From Verpa conica (lineage: Eukaryota; Ascomycota; Pezizomycetes; Pezizales; Morchellaceae), in the NCBI GenBank assembly GCA_033030425.1, contig JAUFSD010000001.1, positions 1,426,001 to 1,490,000 on the forward strand: DNA of 64,000 bases. Direction: 5' to 3'. Positions 10,890 through 23,600 of the stretch are shown here, piece by piece. Made by a program: the position numbers and the translations under genes. Position 1 is the stretch's first letter. Every line of letters begins with the position of its first letter. Under the pieces are notes generated by a model, which worked only from the letters and a program-made list of their open reading frames with translations, was not told the DNA's origin and ran no database searches.

Positions 10890-13134
10890 GGTTAGTTAAA
10901 CGTTGTGGGCTGCGATAGTGCTTCGATCTTAGAGTTAATAAAGTTAGCCAGAACTCCAGAAGACCTCGATCCCCCTTCTTTTATCAATTTATCCATAGCT
11001 GTTCCCACAAATCTGAATCTGGTTTTATTCCCTCGATTAGACCAGCACCATTTATGAGTTTTAGCGTCATCCACCCTGAAAACCCGCTGCCCCACCAGAA
11101 TCCTTTCGTAGAATATAATGAGACATCACATCAGTGGCTATGACTATGGTTGCTCTGACGAAGGTCCGACAGCGAAAAAAAAAATCGAGAACTGATTCTA
11201 ATAGGAAATCCCTCCCTATAGATTTTCAGGGTTGCATACTATTTTATTAGCTTCTGCATGATGCATCTCCATGTGACCTTGAAACATTCCCGAGAGACTG
11301 GTTCCCGGTACAGCGACCGGTGAAATTATTGTAGAAACAAGGGTTTACAAGCAGGGGTTCTATGACCAGTGCCCAAATCTCGAGTCCTACGTTTGATCCT
11401 ACAATGGTTTTACCGGTTGCTGTCCTTAACGAGCCTCGGGCGCCGTCGCGTGCTGCAAAGGAAATCATATCATGGGTGCTGCTAGCGCTGTTATCATTTC
11501 ATTTACCCCATGTTAATAAACATAATGACGTTTTGTTATTATGTCTTGGAGTCGGTGTCGGCACACCTACAACCTGTAGTTGCATGTTATGAGAAAAAAA
11601 CGGTTTCGTATCTACTACGAGCTTTCTGACGTAAACCTTTTATCATTATAACGATTTTCGCTCGGAACATATATCCTCAAATTCCTGGAGAGATCAACAG
11701 CAATCTGTTCTACTCATGCCGCCAGCTTGAAGTTGTGTTTCTTAAAGGGCAATAGATCTGAGAACCTCACAAATCCCCCCAGACAGAGGAAACCAGCTTT
11801 ACAACCAGCTTCCATACTGCCCAGACAAACCTTTCTACCGAACATTAGCCAATCAGCATTTATATTTAAGTTCATAAGTCTATTTCCCTCCTATGATATG
11901 CGACCGCACCAGTAGAAACTTGTTAGCTGTAGGTGCTTGTACAACCTAGTTAGGGCCTAAGACGTCAACCGATATGTCATTATGCTATGCACAACAAAAG
12001 TGAATCCAACATTACCCTTTAATCCTCTCGAATACGAAATGATAATGCACTATCAAGGAGGAAGAGATGCACATGGTTTTCTGGTCTTATCATACAGTGC
12101 ATGGTAAAAATATCGAGAAACCAGGGTCTGCTAACAAGGTCTTGTGGCTAATCCACTACTAGAATCTTCGCTAAAAAACTAGAGAGCGAATAGAAATTCT
12201 AATCCCGTGTCTCACATTTCTCGATCTTTTTTGCCTTTCAGTGTACTCCCCCTCCTCCTCCAATATAGTCTTTGGATCTTGGGTTCACGGGGTCAAAGGT
12301 AAGAGAACACATGACAATGATGCACATTGTACTACAGAGTATCAATTCGGGAACATGAGGTATTGACGGGATCCAACGATCGAGGTATAATATTACGCAA
12401 CGCATTCAAGCTCCACAGAGTGTAGCGAATATTTACTTCAGAACACGTTAATTAACCTTCGGACAAAGTTTTAGCCAACTTCATAATATACAAGTGTATG
12501 ATGGTAGCTAGTATACATGTAGGCAAGAATATACCTCCTAGAACCAGGCTTAAGATTAACTACATGGTTCTAGCTAGAGCCTAGAGATTTAAGCGGCTTC
12601 TACGAAGATCTCTGCGGCAGAATAAATGTATGTAATTCAGGCTTATTCGGCCTATAAAGCTGAGTTAGGAGACATAATTACACTTCACGTAGTCCCAAGT
12701 TCCCGAGATCGCGGGTATCGCGGCTACGGTTATCAGTACGTGGTGAATTTATTGTCACCAATAACCGGCTATACTATGCAGTTAACAAAAACAGGTTTAT
12801 CCAGATAAAAGGGGTTAAGCTCGGTAAAATGTCCAGGATACAAGTTTTGAGAGGCGAAAACATCCCAAATCCCTTGTCGCCTTTTGAGAGATGACGCAAA
12901 ACTGAGATTATTAACCAATGCGTCAACGCTGCCGGTTGTGAAGCCGGTTCTAGTTCGCCTACGTACGTACACTACAAATGCCCAGAAAATGATTGAAAAG
13001 CTCCCTATCACCTTTTACAACAGAATGTTTAAATATGCACGTGTCCCGTGAGTAAATATCTTATTCAGGCAAGCTACTACTAAAGAGAATTTAGGATTAC
13101 ACGTCCCAAAGTTTCCAACAGGCTAGCACAACCG
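10890..13134. other. Intergenic, contains one inverted-repeat element
   Basis: Upstream region of the F-box gene and downstream region of the lyase gene. A 67-codon minus-strand ORF (10892-11095) directly upstream of the F-box gene has no recognisable features and is not called. The element at 11310-11423 is described separately. Confidence 0.55.
11310..11423. mobile_element. MITE-like inverted-repeat element, family A copy 1
   Basis: Inverted repeats of 25 bp (11310-11334 and 11399-11423) match at 21 positions. All four differences are transitions, as expected for RIP-type or deamination decay. The outer end begins ACAGC and the inner part contains ATTATTGTAG. The same outer and inner sequences, with the same 25-bp spacing, occur at the end of the element at 27098-27255. 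There is no coding capacity and no obvious target-site duplication. Confidence 0.6.
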
Positions 13135-14074
13135 TCATAGACCAGCAGCCTCTGCCACCTCCGACAAGCTCGAATCTGAAATCTGAACCCTGTAGATCCA
13201 AGAGTTGAAGATGTTATCTGTGCCCGAAGGTGCCGTTTCCCCAGTATAAATATAATTCGCAGGACAGTATTTGTCACCATCATCTGCACCTGCCGCCGCT
13301 TCTCCTCTGTAGATGCCAAACTTAGGACTGGTATCACCAGTGAATAAGTATACATTCTCTAATCTCTTCTTTCCACCCCATGCTTCGTTGAATGTCTGTT
13401 GTTGGCCATCAAGATAAAATTCAGCCCAACCAGTTCCGTCGTTTTTGGTGTTGATGATGAATGCGATGTGATGATTGGTATTGGATCCAGCAGAAACAGG
13501 TCCAGTCCAAACAATCTCGCGGTTCGAGCCGCTACCGCCGGGGATGGTGTACTCAATCACGAGGTCGAGGTTCTCATTGAAGTGGACATAAAGAGGAATG
13601 TTCTGTTGGGGTTCGGCTGTCTTATCCCACTTTTTCCTATATAGGGGTTATATATATCAGTAAATGAGCGGATTATCGGATATATCATAGATAGCCTAGA
13701 TTTATCACTATAACATACCATTGAAAAATAACTAGATCGTCGTGTGCCTTGCTCAACCTGAAGTTGTAGCCGATATAATATGTTTTATCGACCTGGGCCT
13801 TTGTTGCGCTTGTGTATAGCGCTTTAACTTCAGCGCGTCTGAAGTGGGGGTCGCGTTTGAAATGTAACGAGTTCTTGCCAGTAGCATTATCGACTTCGTT
13901 TTTGATAAAGACAGCATTTCCACCTTGGCCATTAAGAATCTTACAGCCAAGCTCCTGACCTTCAAGTTCAACGTTGCCCAAAACGGATGGGACATCACCA
14001 CCGTGGTAATCGACAAGGAGTGTTGCCGATGCCAAAAGAGTGGAAGACAAAAGAATTAAGAGTGAGGACTTCAT
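13135..14074 (-). CDS. Secreted polysaccharide lyase, PL20 (glucuronan lyase)-like
   Basis: Two exons, 14074-13719 and 13636-13135, joined across an 82-bp intron (donor GTATGT, acceptor TATAG). This gives 285 residues. The N-terminal signal peptide MKSSLLILLSSTLLASA puts the enzyme outside the cell. The body has the pattern of a jelly-roll lyase of the heparin lyase I/PL20 type. Visible blocks are YYIGYNFRLSKAHDDLVIFQW, then NIPLYVHFNENLDL, then VYLFTGDTSPKFGIYRGE, and a C-terminus with FNSWIYRVQISDSSLSEV. Length fits PL20 enzymes (about 250 mature residues), which cleave beta-1,4-glucuronan by elimination. The family assignment comes from recalled motifs, so exact substrate specificity is uncertain. 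I chose ATG 14074 over the upstream in-frame Met because the signal peptide starts there. Confidence 0.8.
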
Positions 14075-17000
14075 TTTTCGGAGGCTAAGAGGTAGTATCG
14101 AAGTTGCTATTGTCTTATCGGTTGGTGAAGTATGTAGTGGGGTTGAGGAAACACTGCGACACTTATAGATTTTACAAATGACGACGGTCAAGCAGCGGCA
14201 GAAGATATCCGAGTTCAAAGCCCCATTCAGGAGCAGGGTTCCAGGTACCCGCTGCTAAATGAAGCCGAAAAAAGCCTATAACCTTGTATACTAGATCGAC
14301 GGAGCGCTGATGTTGGAGTATAAGTGGGGCTCAATTCTACCCCTGCGTCAACCGCCTGGGATTATAACATGTCTTTACGGTTACTCCAACTCCTAAGCAT
14401 GAAATAAATCTTAATGTTGTGTCATGCATGCGATTTTTTAGACCACCCTCCAGCAGACTTTGTCGATATCGCAGTATCGGCTCTTCAAACTAGTGATTAT
14501 AAAGTGTTTACGGAGCCGACGCCGAAACACTTGGACCATAACACCTAGCGGTTTGGCTCATAGGATCAACTGATACTCACCAAGTAAGGTAGGTAGCACA
14601 TTCATCTACAGAGATATATTTTAAAATAAATCAGCCTAGTAAGCTCAAGTACCACCGGCCGGTAATCGGCAAACATTGTTATGTAACAATACCGAATCCT
14701 CGGCCAGCTATATTACTCATTGGTTTTTCTGTTTCAAAAGACTAGTCTAATCAAGAGTTAATCACCTAGGGATAATTTTCCAAAAGATAGCATAATTCTA
14801 GCGGCAACCAACCAACCAGTTAGGCGTAACGTGCCGAGAATTATTAGACTAGCTAGGTTAATTTCACCGGAGTTTCGATTACAAACTGCTTATGGCAGCG
14901 AGCCACAGCATAACAACCGCAAAAGGCATATATGTGCCCTTGAGTTGTTAATGCACTATCAAAGCTAGTCATAATCGGAGCTCCAGATTGGCTTCGGAAA
15001 TCATGGACATATTTCTACTAGCCACAAGTTACAGGCCTATTTGGGCAGTGCTGAGCCCTTTAGTAGGAATTAGTAGGATCAGAAGAGAAAAAAATCCACC
15101 GAGAGGGAGTTGGAAGAAAAAGTGCAACTGCATCGTACAGGGGGATTTCTGAAACACGCTTCCGGATATCTGCGGCTCCTGAATAGAAAGTTACGCGACG
15201 GGGACAAAAAGTACAAAGTCCGGGTCAAAAATATTTGCTATACCTACTCCATAAGGGTCCGCTTAGCAATCAAGGGCTAGACAGTGTTTGCGGTAAATTA
15301 TATGTCTTCTAAGCCTTATGCACAGTCAAGTCCACAAGACTAAAGACGCGTTTAGACGTATACATACGCGATTTTCATGAAGTATCACAACACCCGATAT
15401 CACGCGGCATGATAAAGGATAAACACCATAATCTACCCCCTCTGATAAAACAAGTTAGAAGTGCTTTCCTCTAGCAGGTAAGCCGTAGCCACTAGCTAGT
15501 ATAGTCCTCAACTCTAAAACAAACCGCCCACGCACGTAGTACATACCAAAATCCTCATCGCATGCTTCTATCTACTTTATGAGATCGAGGGCAAGAAAAG
15601 CTTCGAGGAGTTTTGAGGAGTGAACTATTATAATATTTACAGGACAGCTCCCCTACTCCGGCACAATATAGGCAAGTGTAAGGCACTGGTGCGCACTAAG
15701 CTGTAGAGACCCACAATTAAGGGCGGCAATGAGTAAAAAGAAGGTGGGATTTATCCACTTTAATGGAGGCCTAGATTATAAATATAACCAAACTACTCTA
15801 AGGGTCCGGATCCCGGTTGAATATGGCGAGATGAGGCTCTAGCTAGCAGCTAGCCTTGTTCAGGACAGCGACAACCACGAGCCGGCTTAGGCCTATTGTT
15901 TTTAGAGCCCCATGAGTAAGGACCTTGCCATGAGTGATCACTTATGGCCTAACACCGGCCCGGGATAGTATTTAGGGGCTATGCATTCGTGAAGTAACCC
16001 AATATATATCAAGTACCTCAAACCTTTCTTTTCTTATTTACTCTAGCGGTCCATACTCTTTTTTACGTAGCCAACTATATACACCAGCCTTCTCCTCTAC
16101 GATAGGCCATTCCCAACTCCACTTAATTCCCTAATATAATAACAAACATACCCAGAAAACAAACGGAAAACTCTGGAACCGAAAGCACTAGCTTTATATA
16201 TATCAATGGGCCCTCTCTTACTCTCTCGCACCATACCCCACTCAATTCCCCTATAACCCTTCATCCCTTTTTCGCCCACTTCTCATTTCTCCCACCCCCC
16301 TCAAAGTCCTAGCCCATACGTTACATGTGCCCCCGCCTGTCCCTTTCTAACTATTACAACTTAACCAATAACTACTTTCTCTTCTTTTTCTAGGCTGTCT
16401 TCTTGGCTAAGAACCCACCAGCAGAATATATATGCAGTTCATCTCCTTATATGCGGGTACACTCAAGTGCGACACGCCCCCTATCCATTTTGTGGCCCGT
16501 GAGTGGACAACCAGCTGTGGCCTCTACTAGGCCTCAAAACTGACTGGTACTCGATTGTGCGAAATAATCAATAAAGTTTAGATCGGAGATAATTTTACTA
16601 CGCATACGATTAGTCAAGTTAGTTAGGCCAGGCTTCACAAGACCTGATTCGAATAGTGACTCTAAGCGAATTTGAGCCGCATACCAACTCATGGGGTTCC
16701 ATGGTACAAATATGTGTATTTGTGCGCCCTATGTTGTTATTTTTCAACATGCATGCATAATTGTAGGGATTGGCAATATAATATATTCAAAGTGGCTGAG
16801 CCTGAGAATCACATGTAATCATAGCGAATCACTCGTTTAAGCAATACCCAATGATATCCTATTCAAAGCAGTACAAAAGAGAAAGAAGAAAAAAAAAAAC
16901 CAAACTCCTCAGATGATGTAAAAACCGTGGAGATGCATAAAAAGAGCTAAAGGAAGAGATGATAGGAGTGAAAGAGGATAGAAAAGCCCTAATGAAAAAG

Positions 17001-17210
17001 ATAGAATCGAGAGAATGAAAGAAAAGCAACAAAGTACCAATAAGAATGACATAAGCAGGCGCAGACCCAAAAACCCCCCAAAAAGCTCTAAGGAAGACCC
17101 AAAGGAGACCACCCATGTATTTTCCTAACCCCCAAGACGTGACCCAACCCAAGATCACATCCCTCCCGTCATAAGCCACCACCTAGAAGCTGAAGATCAC
17201 TCCGGAGATC
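14075..17210. other. Intergenic, no gene seen
   Basis: The first 100 bp hold the lyase promoter: TATAAG on the minus strand at 14162-14167, about 90 bp before the ATG. The segment 16860-17180 is strongly purine-rich on the plus strand and gives low-complexity pyrimidine-coded ORFs on the minus strand, probably 3' UTR of the next gene. Nothing else is supported. Confidence 0.55.
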
Positions 17211-17744
17211 TTAGTCCTCACTAGGAATACTCATCTCCCTCAAAAGAGACTTCAAGATACCACCGGATTTTGCCGGGTCCTTTGGAAAATACTTCCCGCT
17301 CTGGCGTGTATACTCTCTCAGTTTCCTCAAGTTTTCAAATGCCCTCACTTGACCATCGTTGCTCTTGGTATCGATGAGATCAACTAAGTTGACATGTCTT
17401 TTCCTAACAGCCTATGCCAAGTCCGATTTAGTTGATTCACTTAACCACCAATATTAGCTTAGAATAAATTTCTTTACCTTTCGACACTGTGTAGTAGACT
17501 CTGGAACCGGGTCGATACCAACAACACGACATAGATTCTTCCATGATTCGAGGTCATCGTTGTCGGTGCCGTACGTGGTATTAAACTCGTCTATCATTGC
17601 GCTGCGGAACTTGCGGTATGCACGGTTTCTCGCACGACCCCCAGGAGCCCAGTTTTGGAAGATGGCAAGACGCTCAAAGTTTTCGATGAGGGAGGAGTTT
17701 GGGTCGAGAGCGAAGTTTCTGAATCCAGAGAAAAAAGCGTCCAT
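17211..17744 (-). CDS. Conserved small fungal protein of unknown function, paralogue 1
   Basis: Two exons, 17744-17478 and 17411-17211, with a 66-bp phase-0 intron, 155 residues. The second exon starts at GCTGTTAGG: acceptor CATAG is used because the nearer TTAG would break frame. I recognise the pattern from unnamed ascomycete proteins but know no function. Conserved blocks shared with the gene at 20122 are MDAFFS at the N-terminus, EFNTTYGT, LESWKNLCRVVGI, RHVNLVDLI, and the tail KYFPKDPAKSGGILKSLLRE. There is no signal peptide or membrane segment; it is probably a small helical soluble protein. It is transcribed away from its paralogue. Both genes have a first exon of exactly 267 nt and an intron at the same place. 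Confidence 0.85.
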
Positions 17745-20121
17745 CGGTCGTCGAGATTACTAGAAGTCTAGCTAGTATTCCTCTTTATTTTTTAAAGAAA
17801 GCTGATGATCGAAATCAAAACCAAAGTTAAGGAAGAAAGAGGAAAGTTTGCTGGTGATATCAGTATTTGTGACTACTATAGTGTTACTGTTAAGAGGTTT
17901 CCTGTGCGATTTGAAGTCTAGAATGAAAAGAAAGCCCTTCATCCAATCCTTATATCTACAATATTATGTTCAGCACAAGATACCATGCTTATGCGGCACG
18001 AATAAACTAGTGCACTTAATCAAGCGAGGGCGTAGAAATCTTGCTGCCTAGCTAGCCATGCGACCATGGAACTCAATCACAGTACCGACCTTGGGTCAGG
18101 GTTTTCGAGGCAGTGTTGACCGAGCATGTCTTTTGGGAGAAATTCGTAACGGTCTATAGCTATCTAGTAGTACTGAAATCTCGATCTGGCTACCTTCAGG
18201 ACCTGCCAAGTACTAGGTGAGTACACTCGTAGAATGCTAAGGGATGCCAGACACCCCGATATTTCGGTAGCTCCCGCGCGGCTGTGCTAGGATTGGGTGA
18301 CCCATTAACTAATTCCTCAATAACTACACCCTACGCATTGTTGAGTGCCTGAATGTGACATCAAAGAGCCTCAGAGAGTGACGTTTTATTGCGGCTTAAG
18401 TTCGCGAACTTGAGTGGCGGATAAGAGGGGGGGGAGTTTTATCTTCTCTGCACCTGCAGGGGTATTTTCTTCAGATGTTTGAAGGAGGCGCGTATCTCGG
18501 GGACGAGTGATAGGTGATACAGAAGCGCCCATCCGCTCCCGCTGTCACAGACACACCTTGATTCGGGGGTGGACATGCGCCGCGCCCTGGAATATAAAAC
18601 GTGGAGGGATTGGATCGTGGAAGAAGTATATTCGAGTGCTCGGCTCGGAACTCCCACTTTGTGTATAGTCTACTAGCACAATTCGAGATGCCACTGGGTT
18701 TAGCAAATGTTATTACACAGAAGCAGTAGACGCGGTGTCGCTTCTTCCATCATACTATGATACACTGAGGCAGTACGGAGACAGTCCCTAGTCCCCCGGT
18801 CGCCGGTCGCGTATCTCGATAATTTGGGATACGTGTATTATGAAAAACTTATTAGGCAGAATTAAAGTTTTTTTTCCACCTTTCCCTTGGTTGAGGCTGA
18901 CGCGCTCCAATAAGCTCGTCCATAGGACACATAGGTTTATGTTGTTCACATACAGTGAGTGGCACGTGCACAGGCCCAAATCATTGTGCACGCCACACAT
19001 AATTCAGCTGCCCTCGACTCTTCAACAGGGCAGTGCTCATTTCTGGTAACGCATCTACCGCTACCTATGGGCCCAGGAAGAGGGACGAGATAATTCTATG
19101 GGGCTCACAATCAAGATCATCCCCATCTCCTAGCGCCCGCGATCGACCCGTACCCGCCGAATCCCTGTCCGGTATTTGGACTGCGGGAACATGCAGGGAA
19201 TGCTTAACCATGAGCCACTGCCGCCATTTGTATCAGTATACATTAGTGCCAGTATGCCCTTTCCCCCACAGCAGTCTCATTGTCTCATTCCAAGCCTATA
19301 CCCACGCGAGGTGGGAATGGCACGAGCACAGTATACCCCCCGTGGTGGCTCGTCCTTCATGCGTTGTGAGAGCTTTCGTGCATGATAGCCGGCCTCAATC
19401 TCTCGTGACAAGTGGAAAGTCGAAAGTACCGCCACAATTCAGTTGGTAGCTAGCGGCGTCTCTATGAGGCCGGTACAATGGGCCTTTTACCCGGTACGGA
19501 AAGAACATCGTGATAATGATAGGATGGCCTTAAGTTGCATCTTGGTGCCGCAGTTAGTTCACTAGTCGATCAGTGCTGGTTGGCATCTTTGTATGGTTTT
19601 AGGGAAATAGAAGGCTGTGGGTCCTAGCTAGCTAGGTGGTGTATATACGCCTAGGCACCAAAGACAAGCGGGGGGAAGAGAGGCAGACAGGAAAACTGCC
19701 TTGATATATTCTAGCTGGTTCTACCGTTAGTTGATATGAAAAAACTTGCTCTGAGCTACATCTGGGTCTATCTTAGACATAGGACCAGGTAGATTTACTT
19801 ATTTATATTTAAAAGGCCAACAGGTCACACCATCCCACGCATCCCAGGAACCCCATACCATCAGCCGGATATCCTTGGGCCCCTGAGAGGTCAAGAAATC
19901 TTTTCTTGTCCTTATTAGGGGGACTTCTCTCGCCGGTTCATCGGGCGTCAACCGACCTGTGATTGAGTAAGTCACTCTGATCTTGCTTCGCCCTTCTCTC
20001 TCCTCCTGCTCTTGGCATCTTTATACATCATAAGTACAAATCGCGCTCTGGGAACACAACAGTCTCCAACACCATACAAACACCCCGTCCTCCCCATCAC
20101 GCGCTACACACGTTCATAGCC
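17745..20121. other. Shared upstream region of the divergent paralogue pair
   Basis: The 2.4 kb between the two start codons. Near the right gene there is a pyrimidine-rich tract (about 19987-20012) followed by TTTATACATC at about 20020, roughly 100 bp before the ATG. The 138-codon ORF at 19033-19449 and a few shorter ones have no recognisable features. A 14-bp palindrome CCTAGCTAGCTAGG lies at 19623-19636. Confidence 0.55.
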
Positions 20122-20651
20122 ATGGATGCCTTCTTCTCTCAATACGAGTCTTCGGGCTTCACGCGCAATGCCGAGTCAGGCCTCATCAACTCTTTCAACG
20201 CCCTGGCCATCTCACAAGAGTGGGACTCGGATGATAGAGATGATGCCTACGATAATTTCCGCGCCGCCATGGTCGCTGAATTCAACAGACGGTACGGCAC
20301 AAACGAGAAGGACCTCAAATCATGGCAGAACCTGTGCAAGGTTTTCAATATCCGCCCGGTGCCACCGAGTATCACAAAGTGCAAAGAGGTTTGTTCGCAG
20401 ATAATAGTCTTATATATTCCTTTGCTAATCTATGAGTATAGGAGATCAAGAGAACGCACGTGAACCTCGTCGATCTCATCGAGCTGCCTGAGAATAACCC
20501 CGACGGCATCCCTGCGAAGGTATTTCCAGACCTGCCGGCACTGAGGAAATATACCAAGCGGACAAAAAAGTACTTTCCAAGAGAAGATGCGAAGGCTGGT
20601 GGGATTTTGAAGAATCTCTTGAGAGAAATACATGGCCGTCGTCGTCGTTAG
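20122..20651 (+). CDS. Conserved small fungal protein of unknown function, paralogue 2
   Basis: Exons 20122-20388 and 20442-20651, 158 residues; the 53-bp phase-0 intron has donor GTTTGT. Start context is good (catagccATGG). Alignable with the gene at 17211 along its length: MDAFFSQY, EFNRRYGT, LKSWQNLCKVFNI, VPPSITKCKE, then across the intron HVNLVDLI, KYFPREDAKAGGILKNLLRE, and a basic tail HGRRRR. No signal or membrane segment is seen. The stop codon TAG is the first base of a G12 run. The function is not known; the tight conservation of the C-terminal block suggests it is the working surface. Confidence 0.87.
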
Positions 20652-20662
20652 GGGGGGGGGGG
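20651..20662 (+). repeat. G12 homopolymer at the stop codon
   Basis: Twelve G; the first is the third base of the TAG stop of the preceding gene, so the run begins the 3' UTR. Confidence 0.95.
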
Positions 20663-23600
20663 AGTTATGTATATGGATTTATGGATCCTTAGAAAGACAT
20701 ATGAGATGGTACTTTGACATCCTAGGTAGTCCTGGAGATATTTTGTACGCTATAGTGCTAGATTTTTGGTTTCATTTCCCGGGTTTGTCTTTTGGCCTTG
20801 GCTGATGGGCACACCTATAAGCACTGGAGTATTGGGACTCCGAGTGAGCTGGTGCCCCCGGCGAGTAATCTGATAAATTCACGGTGTAAAGGTTGGGGGA
20901 TCTTTTTGGAGGAAATGCCTTGAACCGAGGGTCTATCAGAATGCTCACTAGGGGTGCTGACTCGCTTGGAATCTCAGTAGTCTACGTCGACAAATAAAAT
21001 TTCTATTTTCTGTTACAAAAAAAAAAACAATCATCACAAGCAAATATAGGATATGAGACCTAAGAGAAGTGAAATTCTGTAACACGGTCTTCTCAAGCCT
21101 CTTCTTTCCATATACATAAGAGTTTCCGGGCCCAAAAAAAACAAAGCTCTAGATCAGTTTATAACAGTTGAAGGATGTCCTAGGTGTCTATAGACTCTAT
21201 CGATTTCCTGTCCAGTCCCCCCGATTGGAGTAGCACAAGGCTGAAAAAAAAAGCCCTAAGTCCATAGTGACCGAACTTCAAACATACAGCAACTACAAAA
21301 CGCAGTGGTTGAGCAGTATGGTTAGTTCCGGAGAGTTGCCAAGTATATATGAGACACCCACAAGGACATCGTCGTACAGGATGTATCCACATTTTCAGAC
21401 CAATCTAACTTACCTTGCAAGCCATTGCTAATTGCAAAAGAGTCCCTAGAGTTTGGTAAGTTTTGGACCCTTAGACGTCGCAATTTTTTTGCGAAAGTTT
21501 CATATCTCGCATTTTTTGTTCGCAGTGGCGATTTTGGGTCAGCAGGATGACCAGCTACAGAGCTAAGAAAACAATTAATAATACGGTGCATTGTGCCAAG
21601 AAGGGTTTTTGTGTGGAGAAATGGATTAGGAAGTGAGTCATGTAGCGCACCCGCCGCACCCCAGCACGGGAAAGGCGCGAAAAGAGGGTGGAGAGGAAAG
21701 TTACCAAAATTAGGTAATTTTCTTTTCTTCTTCTTTCTGTCGGGGAGAATTTGAGGCTCTTATACATCTAGATTTTTTCTCTTCGTCGCACAAGGCTTGA
21801 TTTGAGTTATATATTATAATTATGACACGAATTTAGGCCTACATTATGCAAACTGTACACTGCTACGACTTTCTAGTAGTTAGTGAGTACAACTGGCTGC
21901 TACTCAGCTTGAAAAAAAAATCCGTAATACCCCCCCTGTTAGGTCAACTTTAATCACGCGGCTTGTACAGCTAACGGGTCACTGGTAGTCATTAAAAACA
22001 TTCACAACCCCCTCACATTCAGTACGATCCCCGTAGTACACCAGTAGCCACATTCACGGGTACCGAGGATAGCTGGTAACGCCCATATTGGAAGTTGGCC
22101 ATTAGTGTTTGCCCCCCCCCAAAAGCCTATTCACAGCTGATTACCAGAAAATTGGTGATTGATTTACAATGATGAGCAAGACTATGAGTCGTCCGTTCAT
22201 ATCTTGTGAGATACCGGGAGATAGTTGACGTAGTTTAGGCCATTGTTTGCCCTCAACCCCTACCGCCACCAGACGATTGACGTCATGATAAGCGAAGGCG
22301 GACATAATCTAGAGGCAAACAGAGGATCTCAAACTCTTCCAAATACTTGTTGGATGTTTGTAGCCAGCGATCTTCCGCTGCAAGATCGAAACTCTAAGAC
22401 TTCTATTTATGCAGGGTGCAATATGCAAGAGTATATGATATCGCATTTTTGTGGCGTTGAGGTGTAATGAGTCACTAGCTAATGGATACTTACGCTGGGA
22501 TCTAAAAAGGCCCCACAGGTCCGTACGAATCCAAATACGTACAGATCGACTGTCTCTTTTTCGCTGCGCAAACTGATAGTTTCTGGCTAAGACATCCTAG
22601 GTACCACACGTTAACTGGGCTGAGGGAACGAGATTCACGCTAAAGACGTTCAAACAAAGTGTGGCTGAAAGACTCTGCTGGGGGTGTAGTAGCAAGATCG
22701 GTTTCGCTGCTCGCTACCAAAGTAGACACTTCTCTCGCCGGATTCTTAATTGGGAGAGAAAGTGACTTTTAAAGTTAGATAGGTGCTTATTTCAACCTCC
22801 TAGATGACGCGAGCTTAGGAAATCTTTGTTCCTTACCACACTAGCTTCGATAGTGTGGCGGTAGAACCCCCCCTGTCACGCTTGGCTTCTACTACAGCGA
22901 TGATCACACATCTGTCACACTTTGATCACGCTGAGCTATCCAAGAAGTCACCATAACGTTACGGGTCACCTGATATCACTCGGCAAGCCGTAACGCTTTA
23001 TCCATTATGAATAAATAAATTAATTAATTATAATAAACCGTGATTCTCGGCTAACGCATTTGGGGAGCCGCTCATGACATGCATAAGAAAACAAAATAAA
23101 GTGAAATAAAAAGAGCAGAAAAAAATAAGAATAATAATGGGGTTAAGTAAGGGTAAAAAAATGTAATTAGCTGATTTGAAACCATAGTAATAGCTCTAGC
23201 TAGGCCCTCTGTCTCTTCCTCGATCACTGTCTTCCTAAATCATCTACTAGTTTTTGTCTAACTTAGTAATTAATATTTGCTTATTAGTAGTGATATGTAC
23301 CGTACTTGTAAGAATTATATAAATTACTTATATATGTAAGTTAAATAACCTCAGGATTTATCTAGAATTACCACTAGTGGACTACCTCAGGCTCAATACT
23401 TTCAATTACACAAGGTTCTATGTTTTGAATCTTCTTCCTAAAGTCTAGTTGACTAGAGGGTTGATATCCTTATGTAAGGTTAAGGGTTCAAAGTCTTGTG
23501 AATTTATTTTTTATCATTTATTTATTACTGTAGTACGACAGTATAACTTACAAAAGTATCTTCTAGCCTCTCCAGTGTTTTGAAAAATGTATTGTTGTAA

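Noticed and set aside
10892..11095. 67-codon minus-strand ORF directly upstream of the F-box gene
   Set aside because: No recognisable motif, and no splice link that would fuse it in frame to the F-box ORF.
16859..17182. Minus-strand ORFs with very hydrophobic, Ser/Leu/Phe-rich sequence
   Set aside because: Result of a purine-rich tract on the plus strand; low complexity and lies in the likely 3' UTR of the small conserved gene.
19033..19449. 138-codon plus-strand ORF between the paralogue pair
   Set aside because: Composition is not protein-like, no domain, no conserved blocks that I recognise.
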